NCBI GenBank assembly: GCA_907165135.1
Contig: OU015566.1
Span: 9,098,157 to 9,162,156 of the forward strand
DNA: 64,000 bases
Direction of reading: 5' to 3'
DNA from: Oikopleura dioica
Lineage: Eukaryota; Chordata; Appendicularia; Copelata; Oikopleuridae
A program made the translations under genes and the position numbers. Shown one piece after another: positions 47,501 to 57,978 of the stretch. Below the pieces are notes generated by a model. That model was not told the origin of the DNA and did not search any database. It saw nothing but the letters and a program-made list of their open reading frames with translations. Positions within the stretch are counted from its first letter, which is position 1. Every line of letters starts with the position of its first letter.

Positions 47501-49081
47501 CCTAGACGGGGAGGAAGCGGAAGAGGATCCAAAGGACTTATCTTTTGGAAATCGCAAACTGGACTTCGGTAAGAGCAAGTTTTTCCGACAACTGCTTGAG
47601 TTCTAATCCTCGCTCTTAGGTGTCATGGGTGCCGCAGATGCGTTTAAAACGCGCGGAGTTTTCGGCGTTAATGAAATCTACAGACTAACCAAAGGTACAT
47701 CATTTTACATCCGATAGTGTTTCATTCTCTTTCGTTCTTTCCACAAAAGCACTGGAAAGAAAGGAGCACAGGTGGAGATTAGCACTCATCCCTTTTTCAG
47801 TTCCAATGGTATCACCCGATATGCCTCTCATGCTCAACTCTGTCGACGCAGCGCCCTACTCTTATGCCAACAATTACGCCGCTGACCGAGTTGGACTCAA
47901 TCCCGTTGTTGGCTTGCAAAATCAAGGGTCAGTCCCTACTAACGCTAGAGCCAGCGTTAAACATGATTCTAGCTCGAAACGGATGAAGCTTAGTTCGACG
48001 AGTCCCGACGAACTCAACGGTACGGAGGACTCTGCACAGACTGATAACAACTCACATTTTAACAATTCGCGGCCAGGTAGTTCAGGTACTAACCCCTAGA
48101 CTGAGCCAGCTAAAAACAACCGTGAAAATTTTCAGACTAAACAAAGTTTAAAGCGAATCCCAGTGCAGTTTAAATCGCCAGTCAAATTTCTAACTTACCC
48201 CGCAATTAACAAACAATCAAATTAATCAAATCAACAATGTCAAAAACGAACAAAAACTTAACCAGCTCGTTCAGATCAATCTCCTCTCCAGTCGCCGCGA
48301 ATAACAGCAAAGACAGAAGCTCCAGACAGTACAACGATCGGAAATGCAGCGAGACCGCCGGTTTCCGTCGCTACTTCGATGCGATTCGCAGGTTCGTTCC
48401 ATTTTCGGATTATTTATTCAATATCGAGGCATCGCTAATTAAGCATCCAGAATAAACCTAAACGATATAGACAAGAAAAAAGGAAAACGTTCGCCCGACA
48501 AACTCGGTCACGTTTTTTTCTTTTTCTCTTTCATCGTGCATGTTTCACGTGATCTTCGGGGAGTTAAGAACATGCGGTGAACAACGAGAAAAAAGGATAA
48601 TCATTTTAATTTATCTGGCGAGTACGTAGACTAACATATTGAATCGTAGCATCCCATCCATGGCCGACAGTTCTCAATCATCAAACGTTTCAAATGCAAC
48701 AGAATCTCTTTCAAGCTGTGGGCAACAAGGACCTCAAGGAATTGGCGCTCTTTACCGCTCCACAACCGGACGGACAGGTAATCAACCTTTTTGTTGACCT
48801 TTCGACTGACTGTATTTCTAGCTGCTGAGCTACACTCCTGTAACTACTGCGGGTAATCGAGGCTGGCCAATTCAAGCCGTTGTGCCTCTCCACAGCGGTA
48901 GTGGTGAGCCATTTTGAAAATAGCTAGGACTCATTGCTTCATCCATCGCCCAATTTAACCCTCTTGCGTCTTTTTTAACCTCCATTTCAGTACCCGGCTT
49001 GAACCCGAACGAGCAGCTCGTCACCGAAGAGCGTCTCTTCCCTACAGTCGCAGACGGCATTCGCACTGGTGCTAAAGAGTA
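41595..49081 (+). CDS. NFI: Nuclear factor I transcription factor
   Basis: Sequence-specific activator/repressor binding TTGGC(N5)GCCAA as a dimer. The NFI DNA-binding domain is unmistakable: [19 protein letters not shown], then [59 protein letters not shown], and after an intron [20 protein letters not shown] with [18 protein letters not shown] (DNA-contact and redox cysteines). 5' exons read [42 protein letters not shown], an N-terminal extension compared with vertebrate NFIs. The junction of 46000-46130 is unresolved. 3' exons encode [13 protein letters not shown] (cf. GVFSVTEL), a Ser/Asn-rich activation region and [20 protein letters not shown]..., ending GIRTGAKE* at 49081. Intron 48087-48649 and others are GT-AG. 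Confidence 0.9.
42612..42626. promoter_or_regulatory. Perfect NFI palindrome in NFI intron 1
   Basis: TTGGCACTTGGCCAA is an exact TTGGC(N5)GCCAA match in the first intron of the NFI gene. Confidence 0.55.
43737..43808 (-). tRNA. tRNA-Arg (anticodon TCT)
   Basis: On the minus strand: A-box TGGCGCAATGGATAGCGC, anticodon stem-loop CTGGA-CTTCTAA-TCCAG (anticodon TCT) and T arm CCGGG-TTCGAGT-CCCGG. The acceptor stem pairs with several G-U pairs. No intron. It lies antisense inside an NFI intron. Confidence 0.88.
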
Positions 49082-50833
49082 AAAATGCCCAAACTTTGAA
49101 AAAAGAAACTTTAAAAACTTAACTACGCCCAAAAAAGTATGTGTGCCCATACACTTCGTCGCATATTTCAACCCTACGAGTTTTTTACTGAACTGCTATG
49201 CCCAGCTCTAGCTTATATAGAAAAAAGTAACTGCTTTTTCTATTCTTGTGTTCTAGGTCGAAAGTATCAAGCTTTAAAAAATGATACCGCCTATCCTAAA
49301 AACGAAATCTTCAGCAAATCCGTTCGATCCCCGAAAAATACCGTTTCGTCCAAAGAAAAATCAAATTTTTGACCAACTGTATTGTCACGATAACTTTAAA
49401 ACAGACAATTTCCAAAGCAACAAATTCTCAACTGAAACTTTCTTTCCCGGAATTTTTCAAACTTACAGTTCGATTCGGAATTCAAATAACCAAGACAAAC
49501 GCCCAGACGCATGTTGAACCCAAAATGCCCAAAAAATAATATCATAGTTAACTTTTTGACTTTATCGTTTCTTTTCTATTTATTCTATTAAATTATATCG
49601 ACGCGCGAATGGTAACTAGACAGGGCGGCCTGTATAAAACGGTATATTTCGCATATACTTTTCTATATACAACTTTAATTCAACTCTGTAAATAGTAAAA
49701 ACAAAACAACTCCGACTAGTTCCTGCTCTTATAAGTTTTCCTTAAAATAACCAAAATTCAAAAAGCGAAAGAAAAGTAATAAGTTCGGAAAAAAATAAAA
49801 AATAACGACAATCAACAGCTACCACGTCTCCGCAAAGCTACTCAAAATATTCTATTTTCCTGTTATAATTACTGTATTACAGTTAATTGCCAAATTTCCT
49901 TAATATTGAACTTTCGCTCTTTATTGATGCTCATTGCTGCGTTCTTATTTGCTGTGCAGATTTCTTGGTGGCGCTGTTCGCCCACTCTTGAATCTGATTG
50001 GTTAATAACCGCGTTTTAGTAGAAATGCTTCAATATACCCGTGAAATAGTAAAGAAATAGTTTGTGTGCCCTTGTTGCGTAAATCGTAATCAATGTGTGC
50101 CCAAAAATCTGTCCCCTGCGACGTTGGAAGCTGCGCGTGTTAAAAATACTGAACTTGTGAAAAACTCTTAGTGATAAAAAACAACAGCCAAAGTTCATTC
50201 TGTCTAACACACTGAGCGTTAATAAAATCAAAAAAAAAATCTTTTGAAAGTATGGTTTTTCCTTTCCTGCAAGAAAATTTGAAAACAACAATAATTGGAT
50301 TATTGGACGGCCAATTAGTCTTATTCTTTCATAATTATAAAGTGTATATTTAAATAATATTGTTGGTGATAAAATTTCAATGAACTGGAAGCTGAGTTAA
50401 AGGTTTTTCTTACACTAACACCACAATATACTCATTTCAAGCTGCACAGTAGTTAAGTTTTTCGTGGATCCTGATCAGAGGTCATTCAAGCACGGATTCA
50501 CGCTGGAAGAAAATTAAACAGACGGGGTTGAGACCGAAGAAAGGGGAGTAAAAGAAATGTTGATAAATTGTTGAAAATTGCGAATAGGGGAGAACAAGTT
50601 TGAAGAATTTCCCACTTAGTAGATACAGTTGAGTTTTTACTTTGATTTTTATAATTGCACGGGTAAAAAAAGTAAAAGAACAAAATGGAAGAGAGAAACA
50701 GAAAATTTTCACTAATCGTAGTTGATAGTAGTTCAGTAGTATCAAATATAAGTACATAGTAAATGAGCTCGAGAAGAAAATTAAAAGGTTTTATTCGGCA
50801 AGGAGAGACATTCAATTGTGCGAATTTATATTT
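49082..50833. other. Convergent intergenic region, probable NFI 3' UTR
   Basis: AT-rich; only short ORFs without exon support. Separates NFI (plus) from KCC (minus). Confidence 0.5.
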
Positions 50834-53800
50834 TCAATTATAAATAGTTACGACTTCTCGGCCGCCGCCGCGGACCATCAGTACTCGATCGAGTCCCTCG
50901 GTAAGAACTTCCAGAAATTCCATGTAGTTTCGTTCTCTGAAAATTATGTCAGTTTTGGGAACTAGAATATACATCAGATTTCCTTGAGGGCGATTACTGA
51001 AATCTGTTTAGATAATAGTTCGGATTCGCTAAAAATACAACATGCATGCAAAAACAAGTTCACCGTCAACGGAAAAGAAATTCTACAATTTGTGCCGACG
51101 ATTCATACCTATTGGCAATTTCTTGGCGTCTAGAATTGTAATTAGCAAAACGTTAAATTTATGATAGAATTAAATTATGATCATACTTGTTTGGTCCGTC
51201 AACATCAGAGGGATTCTTCTTTGGCGGTCCGGGCAGATTTAGAATCACAAGTTTGGCATCGTGGGACTCGGTAACAATTACTTCGTTCAGCCTAGAAACG
51301 TTGTGAAGCTGTTAAAGGGTGGCAAGCGTACCTGACGGCATTGTGCATTCGCCGGAGATTAGGCTGGTCTGGTTTCATGTCGAACATTTGACTGAGATTT
51401 TGAACTTCTTCGATTTTCGGCTCTGGCGGTGGTGGCTTTCCGTTCTCGGCAGACCAGGTCATTGGGACATCGGGCTTGGCGGGTTGAGGATGAATGCCAT
51501 TAACGGCTTGAACTGCTTCTGAGAAATAGAAGAGTAGTAAAGAAAAATGAGTCTTTTGACGACTTACGGATTTTGGACTTTTTCTTATTTTCTCGCAGCG
51601 TATGAATCAAGTGGTTTCTCTGCTCCATGATCAGAGTTCTATAAAATTAAAGTTTAGTCTTGCTCCCTTTCAAGATAACTGTACCTTTCATACGCATATG
51701 CAGAAACATCAGCCGATTCAAGCTCTACCACTCTGACTTCAGCTTCAATTCGAAGTTGGTATAAATGCTGCTGCAATTGTTTCTTCATTTTGATCGAATT
51801 GTCTTCTGCTTGCGCTACTGTATAGATTCTAGTGCGGCAGTTCTTCCAGACTAGCAGAAATAATGACTCAAAGAAAAACAATGGCGCTTTTACCGCGATG
51901 CTGTTGAAGCAAATGAGGCAAAAGAGTGAGCAATCCTCCGTCGTGCACAATCCACCAGACATCAATAGTTCCTCCTTCAATCGTATCGTCTTTAGTCGGG
52001 TACAATTGAATATTCTTCGGCACAAGGAGCGAGTGATGGCCGGCAGCTGCTGCGCGAACTATTGCCAAGAAATTTCGATATCCACTTTCGGCCTGTTGCT
52101 TCCAGTGGGCTGGCCAGCCACAGAGGACAGTGTTGTGTCTAATAGAAAAAAGGAAGATCAACCCCTCATTTATGTCGCTCACCTCAATCCGCCGAGACCC
52201 GCGGTTTGAATGAGAGCGGAAAGACCTTCTTCAACCTTTTGAGCAATTAGAACATTCGAAAAGCCCTTGATTTGATGATCTTTTAGCGCTCGTTTGAGGA
52301 CATTCTCTGCCGCTTGACTCTCGGCAAAATTGACCAAAAAGTCGCCGTTGACCACGGAGTAAACCATCACCAGACCTGAAAATCAAATCTACCTTCGGTT
52401 CAATTTTTCACCACTAGAACAAAAACTAAAAAACTACGAAACTCAAAAAATATTTTTGAGTTGACCACTTGCATCTGAATTGATGCTCGTGGATGATTTC
52501 AAAAAACTTTTGTGGGGCCGGAAATCGTAAAAAAACTGCAAGTGCAGTTTTCTTCAGCTCGTCAAGACAAGTCGAATGATGGGTCTAGCTCCTGATAACT
52601 CTAAGGATTTACCGGTTTACCGGCTGGTTACCGGAAAATACGTTGTCACCGGCCGTTTTTGTTCTAGAAGTGATAGACTAATGGTTGACACCGGAAATTG
52701 TTCCTTATAGTCAGTTCTCCTGCAGCCTAAAAAATGAAGGTTTTATCAATTCTCTGAAGAGAGTTATCACTAAAAACTGTAATTTTTACTGAAATTTTGT
52801 TGTTGCTGCACGTTCCTAATTTCTAGTCCCATTTTCGCCAAAAATAGTATTTTAGTGATAACTCTCTTCAGAGAATTGATACAACCTTCATCTTTTAGGC
52901 TGCAGGAGAACTGACTATAAGGAACAATTTCCGGTGTCAAACATTAGTCTATCACTTCTAGAACAAAAACGGCCGGTGACAACGTATTTTCCGGTAACCA
53001 GCCGGTAAACCGGTAAATCCTTAGAGTTATCAGGAGTTAGACCCATCATTCGACTCGTCTTGACGAGCTGAAGAAAACTGCACTTGCAGTTTTTACGATT
53101 TCCGGCCCCACAAAAAGTTTTTTGAAATCATCCGTGGATTTCGTCACCATTACCTTTACCAGCTTTCAACTGAGTAACGAAATCGAGCAGCTGATCCTTT
53201 GAAATTCGATATTCACTATCGAGCTTCACCAGAGTTAAAATTTGTGGCCTCCAGTTTTTCGTATGGGGTGGGCCTTCGTTGAGACGCAGAAGTGCGTATT
53301 AGGGTTCCGCACGATTGGAGGACCTTATTTTTCAAACTCCAAATCCTTATTGTATTAAGAATTGACTTTTTATAAAATTTAGGTTTTCGAATACGGCGAA
53401 AAAATGATGAAATAAATATTCCGATTCACCATCGGAATCGCCGATTTCTCTCGGTTTTTCATACTTCTAGTGGCAGCACAAACTTCGCGTTGCCAAATTA
53501 TGATAGCGATAAAATAAAAATCATTTTTCTTTTTGAAAATTTCTCTAAAAATTCACCGTTTTCTTGTGCTGGTAGTTTTAATTCTAGCAGTTTGTTATGA
53601 ATCGCCGTGAGAAAGCTAGGCGCGCTCTGATTGGCTGAAGAGGAAGACATTCTCAAAAATCAATTTTGAAGGAAGATAATTCTAAGCTTCCGCGACTTTG
53701 TCGTTGTTGGTGAAAATTTTTCACTGAAAAGAAGTTCTTTCTTGATAAAAAAATTAACCCCTTGTTATATGGAAAGCCATAATTGCTGAAAGAAATATCT

Positions 53801-56800
53801 ATATGAAAAGAAGCTCCAAAATTTTAAATAAAAACCATAACAAAGTAAAAATCTTCGATAATTTGATTTTTTACAACAATGGGTGAGGGTGGGGTTGGGG
53901 ACATAACTGAGATTGATCACCTCGAAGTTCCTAGCCAATGTCAAGCCCCTTAAATCTAAAAATCAAGGAACGGGGCTGAAACGGCCCGAAGGGCCGTCAA
54001 GCCCCTTAAATCTAAAAATCAAGGAACGGGGCTGAAACGGCCCGAAGGGCCGTCAAGCCCCTTAAATCTAAAAATCAAGGAACGGGGCTGAAACGGCCCG
54101 AAGGGCCGTCAAGCCCTTAAATCTAAAAATCAAGGAACGGGGCTGAAACGGCCCGAAGGGCCGTCAAGCCCCTTAAATCTAAAAATCAAGGAACGGGGCT
54201 GAAACGGCCCGAAGGGCCGTCAAGCCCCTTAAATCTAAAAATCAAGGAACGGGGCTGAAACGGCCCGAAGGGCCGTCAAGCCCTTAAATCTAAAAATCAA
54301 GGAACGGGGCTGAAACGGCCCGAAGGGCCGTCAAGCCCTTAAATCTAAAAATCAAGGAACGGGGCTGAAACGGCCCGAAGGGCCGTCAAGCCCCTTAAAT
54401 CTAAAAATCAAGGAACGGGGCTGAAACGGCCCGAAGGGCCGTCAAGCCCCTTAAATCTAAAAATCAAGGAACGGGGCTGAAACGGCCCGAAGGGCCGTCA
54501 AGCCCCTTAAATCTAAAAATCAAGGAACGGGGCTGAAACGGCCCGAAGGGCCGTCAAGCCCTTAAATCTAAAAATCAAGGAACGGGGCTGAAACGGCCCG
54601 AAGGGCCGTCAAGCCCCTTAAATCTAAAAATCAAGGAACGGGGCTGAAACGGCCCGAAGGGCCGTCAAGCCCCTTAAATCTAAAAATCAAGGAACGGGGC
54701 TGGAAGAAAAAAGTGGGTTCGAGTTGGAATCGAGCTCGCCAGCACCTCTGTGCGAAGAGAAGCGCTCACCACTCTGCCAACTCCAGTGCGAGAGCGCAGC
54801 GCATTACTCGATTCATATTCCCGCGAAAAGCGCCAGCCAATCAGCGCGCAGCAGGCCTCTTTGGCAAAATATAATTTGAAGCCCTAAAAAGGGCTGAAGG
54901 AGGGATTTTCTGGGAAAACAGTGGCCAGGAATGAATTTCTAGGCATTATTTTGGTGGAATCTCCAAATTTTATTAAAAATAAAAATTTTGGTCCAATCGT
55001 GCGGAACCCTAGTGCGTATCTCGCCGAGCTCATTTGGAGACCTTTCATGCCATCTCCCCACTCTTTTTCCGCTCCTTTGTACTCGATGTATTTGTAGACC
55101 AGTGCCGCCAGAGACAGAGCAACCAGAGCATATACCCAGGAGCAAATAAACATTAGAACAATACACATGATCATTCCAGAGAGCGAAGCTGCCCAGTGAT
55201 AGTATCTGAATCGCGGTCGCCAGCTAGGCGTTCGCAGTAGAATTTGCAAGACACAAGCCAAATTGACGAACATGTAGCACATGAGAAAGAACATCGTCAA
55301 GATAGGCGCGACCGCGTCAAGTTCAGCAATGATGATGCCGCTTTCCGCGATGAGAGCTGTTAAAAGCAGCGCCCAGGTTGGCTCGCCGTTGGCTTTTCCG
55401 CCAGCGAAAAATGACAGAAAAGGAATGACGTTATCTTTCGCGATGGCTTGAAGAAGACGAGGAGCTCCGGTGAGCGATTGGAGACCCGCACCGATTGTGG
55501 ACAAGAACGCGCCGATGACCATGAAATAGGGATGTGGCCAGACAAGAACAGAGGCAACAAGTTTTCCTCCATCACCAGCTTGAAGTGAGTTCCCGAACTT
55601 ATCAAGCAATAAGAGTCGATCGATCGCGGCGCCAAACAAGAATGTGCAAAGAATGTAAACCATTGAAGTTGTCGCAATAGCGGCGATGGTTCCTTTGGAA
55701 TTGAGTCTTGCGCGTCTTTGAGATCTCCTGATCGATTCGAGCCGGCCATGATTCCAGTCACGGAAGGGAAGAAGATTCCAAGAAGGACCGTAAAACTAGA
55801 CGTGGCATCTGCAACTATCCAAGCTGGGTAGTCCTCGTTCGCTGTTATAGGACTAGACTCGTTGATTACGTAAAATGTTGTAGGAGGCATATGTTTATCG
55901 ACCAAGAGCTCGTCTTCGTGCTGATACATCGACTTAAAATTGGACGAAAAGTTTCCACCACGAAAGCCTGGAAAACCAACGCGTCTTGTCATCTCGTAAG
56001 AGGCGAAGTTTTGGTCGCAATTTGCAAAAGTCGTGTCCGTTGAATTGAAGTCCCCCGTGCAGTAGATTTTCCAATAATCTGTCGGGTGAATCACTCCTTC
56101 TTCGTCAGTAAAAGTCTTTGCACAGTAAGAGTCTTCTGTAGCATGAAGGAGATGATCCCCAAGCATACACATACACGTGTCGACACAAAGAGATGAGTCA
56201 GGATCCACACCGGCTGGTGAAACAGCCAGGGTCTTAAAAAGCCCGACAAAAATCGACATAATCGACAAGAGGACAATAACGAGGAGAAAGAAGGCAGCTT
56301 TGTTGACATACTTGACACCAACGAAGACCAAGGAGGACATGCCAGCAAGGAAAATTGTTCCATAAAGGCGATAGTTGTGCATCAAATTCATGTCTTCATC
56401 GTCAACAAAATGGATAAGTGCATCGTGGAACGCATATTTGATGAGGATTTCTACGCCTCCGAGGATGTACATGGCACTTCCGAAGGTTGTTCCCAGGTAG
56501 AAGAGAATTCCAACGGCGCCACCAAACTCCGGCCCGAGCGCTCGAGAAATCATAAAGTACGCGCCACCGGCTGGTACAACACCATTCGTGGCAATAGCCG
56601 ACATTGAAAAGGCAGTAAGCATAGTCGTCATGCAACAAATAAGAACGAGTAAAAATGTCTGTCCGACCCCAGCAACGCCAACAATCCAAGCAAAGCGCAG
56701 GAACAAAATGACGCCGAAAATGTTTTGAATTGTTGGAAAATAAACACCAGCGAGTGTGCCCATCTTTGCCGAAGATGCATCCTCGCCGTTTTCTTTCGCT

Positions 56801-57067
56801 TCATGATCGGCTGCTGTTTGGGTCAAGTTTGTGTAGTTTTGAACGGTGGAGATGAACTGTGAAACTGTCGGGCGCTTCTCCATCTCTTCCTCGAAGAGGG
56901 CAAAATTGTCGTTGAAATTATTGTCGTCATCGTTTTGATGGAGTGGGACCTTTTCGAATTTCTTAAGGAAAAGTTTTATTGATGAAGAGCTGCTCTAGTC
57001 TTACATCATCAGCGTCAGCTGGCTCAGCAACTTTCTTGAACTCGAATCGCCCGCCGTTTTCTGTCAT
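50834..57067 (-). CDS. K-Cl cotransporter (SLC12A4-7 type), interrupted
   Basis: Electroneutral K+/Cl- export across the plasma membrane. N-terminus [20 protein letters not shown], then [20 protein letters not shown] and [16 protein letters not shown] (TM1), [20 protein letters not shown] (TM3 region), a Cys-bearing large loop, [20 protein letters not shown], and a C-terminal domain with [55 protein letters not shown] and the end [13 protein letters not shown]. This is the KCC order. Three disturbances are visible. A missing base near 55690-55696 shifts the frame between SIPK and [11 protein letters not shown] 1712-bp hAT-like element (53300-55011) splits [13 protein letters not shown]. Foldback copy B sits in the following intron. 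Either this is a disabled or allelic copy, or the element is spliced out and the indel is a sequencing error. Confidence 0.85.
52492..53132. mobile_element. Foldback element copy B (4-bp target duplication)
   Basis: A 641-bp near-palindrome starting GATGATTTCAAAAAACTTTT, same family as 37608-38322. Flanked by CGTG (52488-52491, 53133-53136). Lies in a KCC intron (donor just above 53140, acceptor near 52376). Confidence 0.82.
53940..54702. repeat. 56-bp minisatellite, about 13.6 copies
   Basis: Near-identical tandem units GTCAAGCCCCTTAAATCTAA... of 56 bp; some are 55 bp with one C missing. Each unit contains two potential hairpins: GCCCC...GGGGC around an AT-rich loop, and GGCCCGAAGGGCC. High identity implies recent expansion or conversion. 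Confidence 0.93.
54721..54783 (-). other. tRNA-like sequence next to the minisatellite
   Basis: On the minus strand an A-box-like TGGCAGAGTGGTGAGCG is followed about 35 nt later by a B-box-like AGCTCGATTCC. The ends GAGTTGG/CCAACTC can pair. It is too short and the T stem does not form, so it is a degenerate tRNA or a SINE-type promoter rather than a functional tRNA. Confidence 0.4.
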
Positions 57068-57172
57068 GTTTTAGGTTGGTAAAGGTGGGTCAACTTTTGG
57101 ATATACTCAGTTTCATACCGATTCAGACTAAAAGAGATGTGTTTAATATTTTGGTCAATTAGACGGTAGCAA

Positions 57173-57394
57173 TTAGTTATATTTATACAGCTGAAACCCG
57201 ATCCACGATATCAAATGTGTAACGAGAAAGATAGGAATGAGCGAAGGAATAAGTAGAAAGAAGTAACACTTTGACTCCGGCACGTGGCAGTTCTCCCAAT
57301 CCGAGATAACGCCACAAGTAACGACCAGGCCAAGAAGGATCCACGCAGCAGCTTGGAGCGACTTGGAATTATTTCTAATTGTGTCAAAGAGCAT
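57173..57394 (-). CDS. Small two-TM membrane protein
   Basis: Single-exon 73-residue ORF starting MLFDTIRNNSKSLQAAAWIL. Two hydrophobic segments (ILLGLVVTCGVIS and FLLIPSLIPIFLVTHLISWIG) are separated by a short loop with two cysteines (ENCHVPESKC). Family not recognised. It lies just upstream of KCC on the same strand. Confidence 0.5.
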   Translation of the reverse strand: MLFDTIRNNSKSLQAAAWILLGLVVTCGVISDWENCHVPESKCYFFLLIPSLIPIFLVTHLISWIGFQLYKYN

Positions 57395-57544
57395 TTCTTA
57401 GGATCATTCTAAAAAGTTTATTTTCTGGTTAAACGGGGGGATTACCAGGAGTTCGTAAAAATGGAACGTCAAACTGGAAGGCCAACTGGGCCAGTTTCCG
57501 TGAATTGGTTTCAATAGAACCGCTTTCAGATCCACTAGAATAGA

Positions 57545-57654
57545 TAGGCTTACCGGACTAAATTTCGGCCCATTTTCTGGGCTTTCTAAAACTGTATCAT
57601 ATGACCCCCAAACTAAGCTAGAAAAATGGGCCAAAATTTAGTCCGGTAAGCCTA
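57545..57654. mobile_element. 110-bp hAT-like MITE
   Basis: Inverted termini TAGGCTTACCGGACTAAATT with an 8-bp duplicate AGAATAGA (57537-57544, 57655-57662). In the spacer between the small TM gene and the RRM gene. Confidence 0.82.
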
Positions 57655-57978
57655 AGAATAGAGCTTCGAGGTTCTTTTTAGATATGACTCTAGTGGAGCT
57701 GAATTGGTCCTAGAAGAAGTAAAACAGAGGGCTCAAAAGAGGCTCTGAAAATGATTGAAAGGAGAAAAGTATCAGTAGAAAGGGAACAGTCAGAAAATGC
57801 ACAACAATAATGATGATAAGTGATAATAATCAGGAGTTAGGTTCAGTAGCAATATACACATTTCGAGTTCTGTTCAGTCGCATCAACCAGAAAATAAACA
57901 ATTTGCCACAATTGACAAAATAGCTCTTCGTGTGAATCTATGTCTCTTTGTTTCGTAATAACGCGAATACAATTGCCA

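Larger units (their letters stand above)
53300..55011. mobile_element. 1712-bp hAT-like element in a KCC coding exon
   Basis: Terminal inverted repeats TAGGGTTCCGCACGATTGGA with an exact 8-bp duplicate GTGCGTAT (53292-53299, 55012-55019). The first seven bases (TAGGGTT) match the terminus of the 995-bp element at 8983. Contains the 56-bp minisatellite and a tRNA-like sequence; no transposase seen. Confidence 0.87.

Noticed and set aside
53940-54702. Regularly repeated hairpin units resembling a CRISPR array
   Set aside because: Units are contiguous with no variable spacers, and the context is a eukaryotic transposon; it is a minisatellite.
54721-54783. Functional tRNA
   Set aside because: Only 63 nt between pairing ends and no T stem; kept as tRNA-like only.
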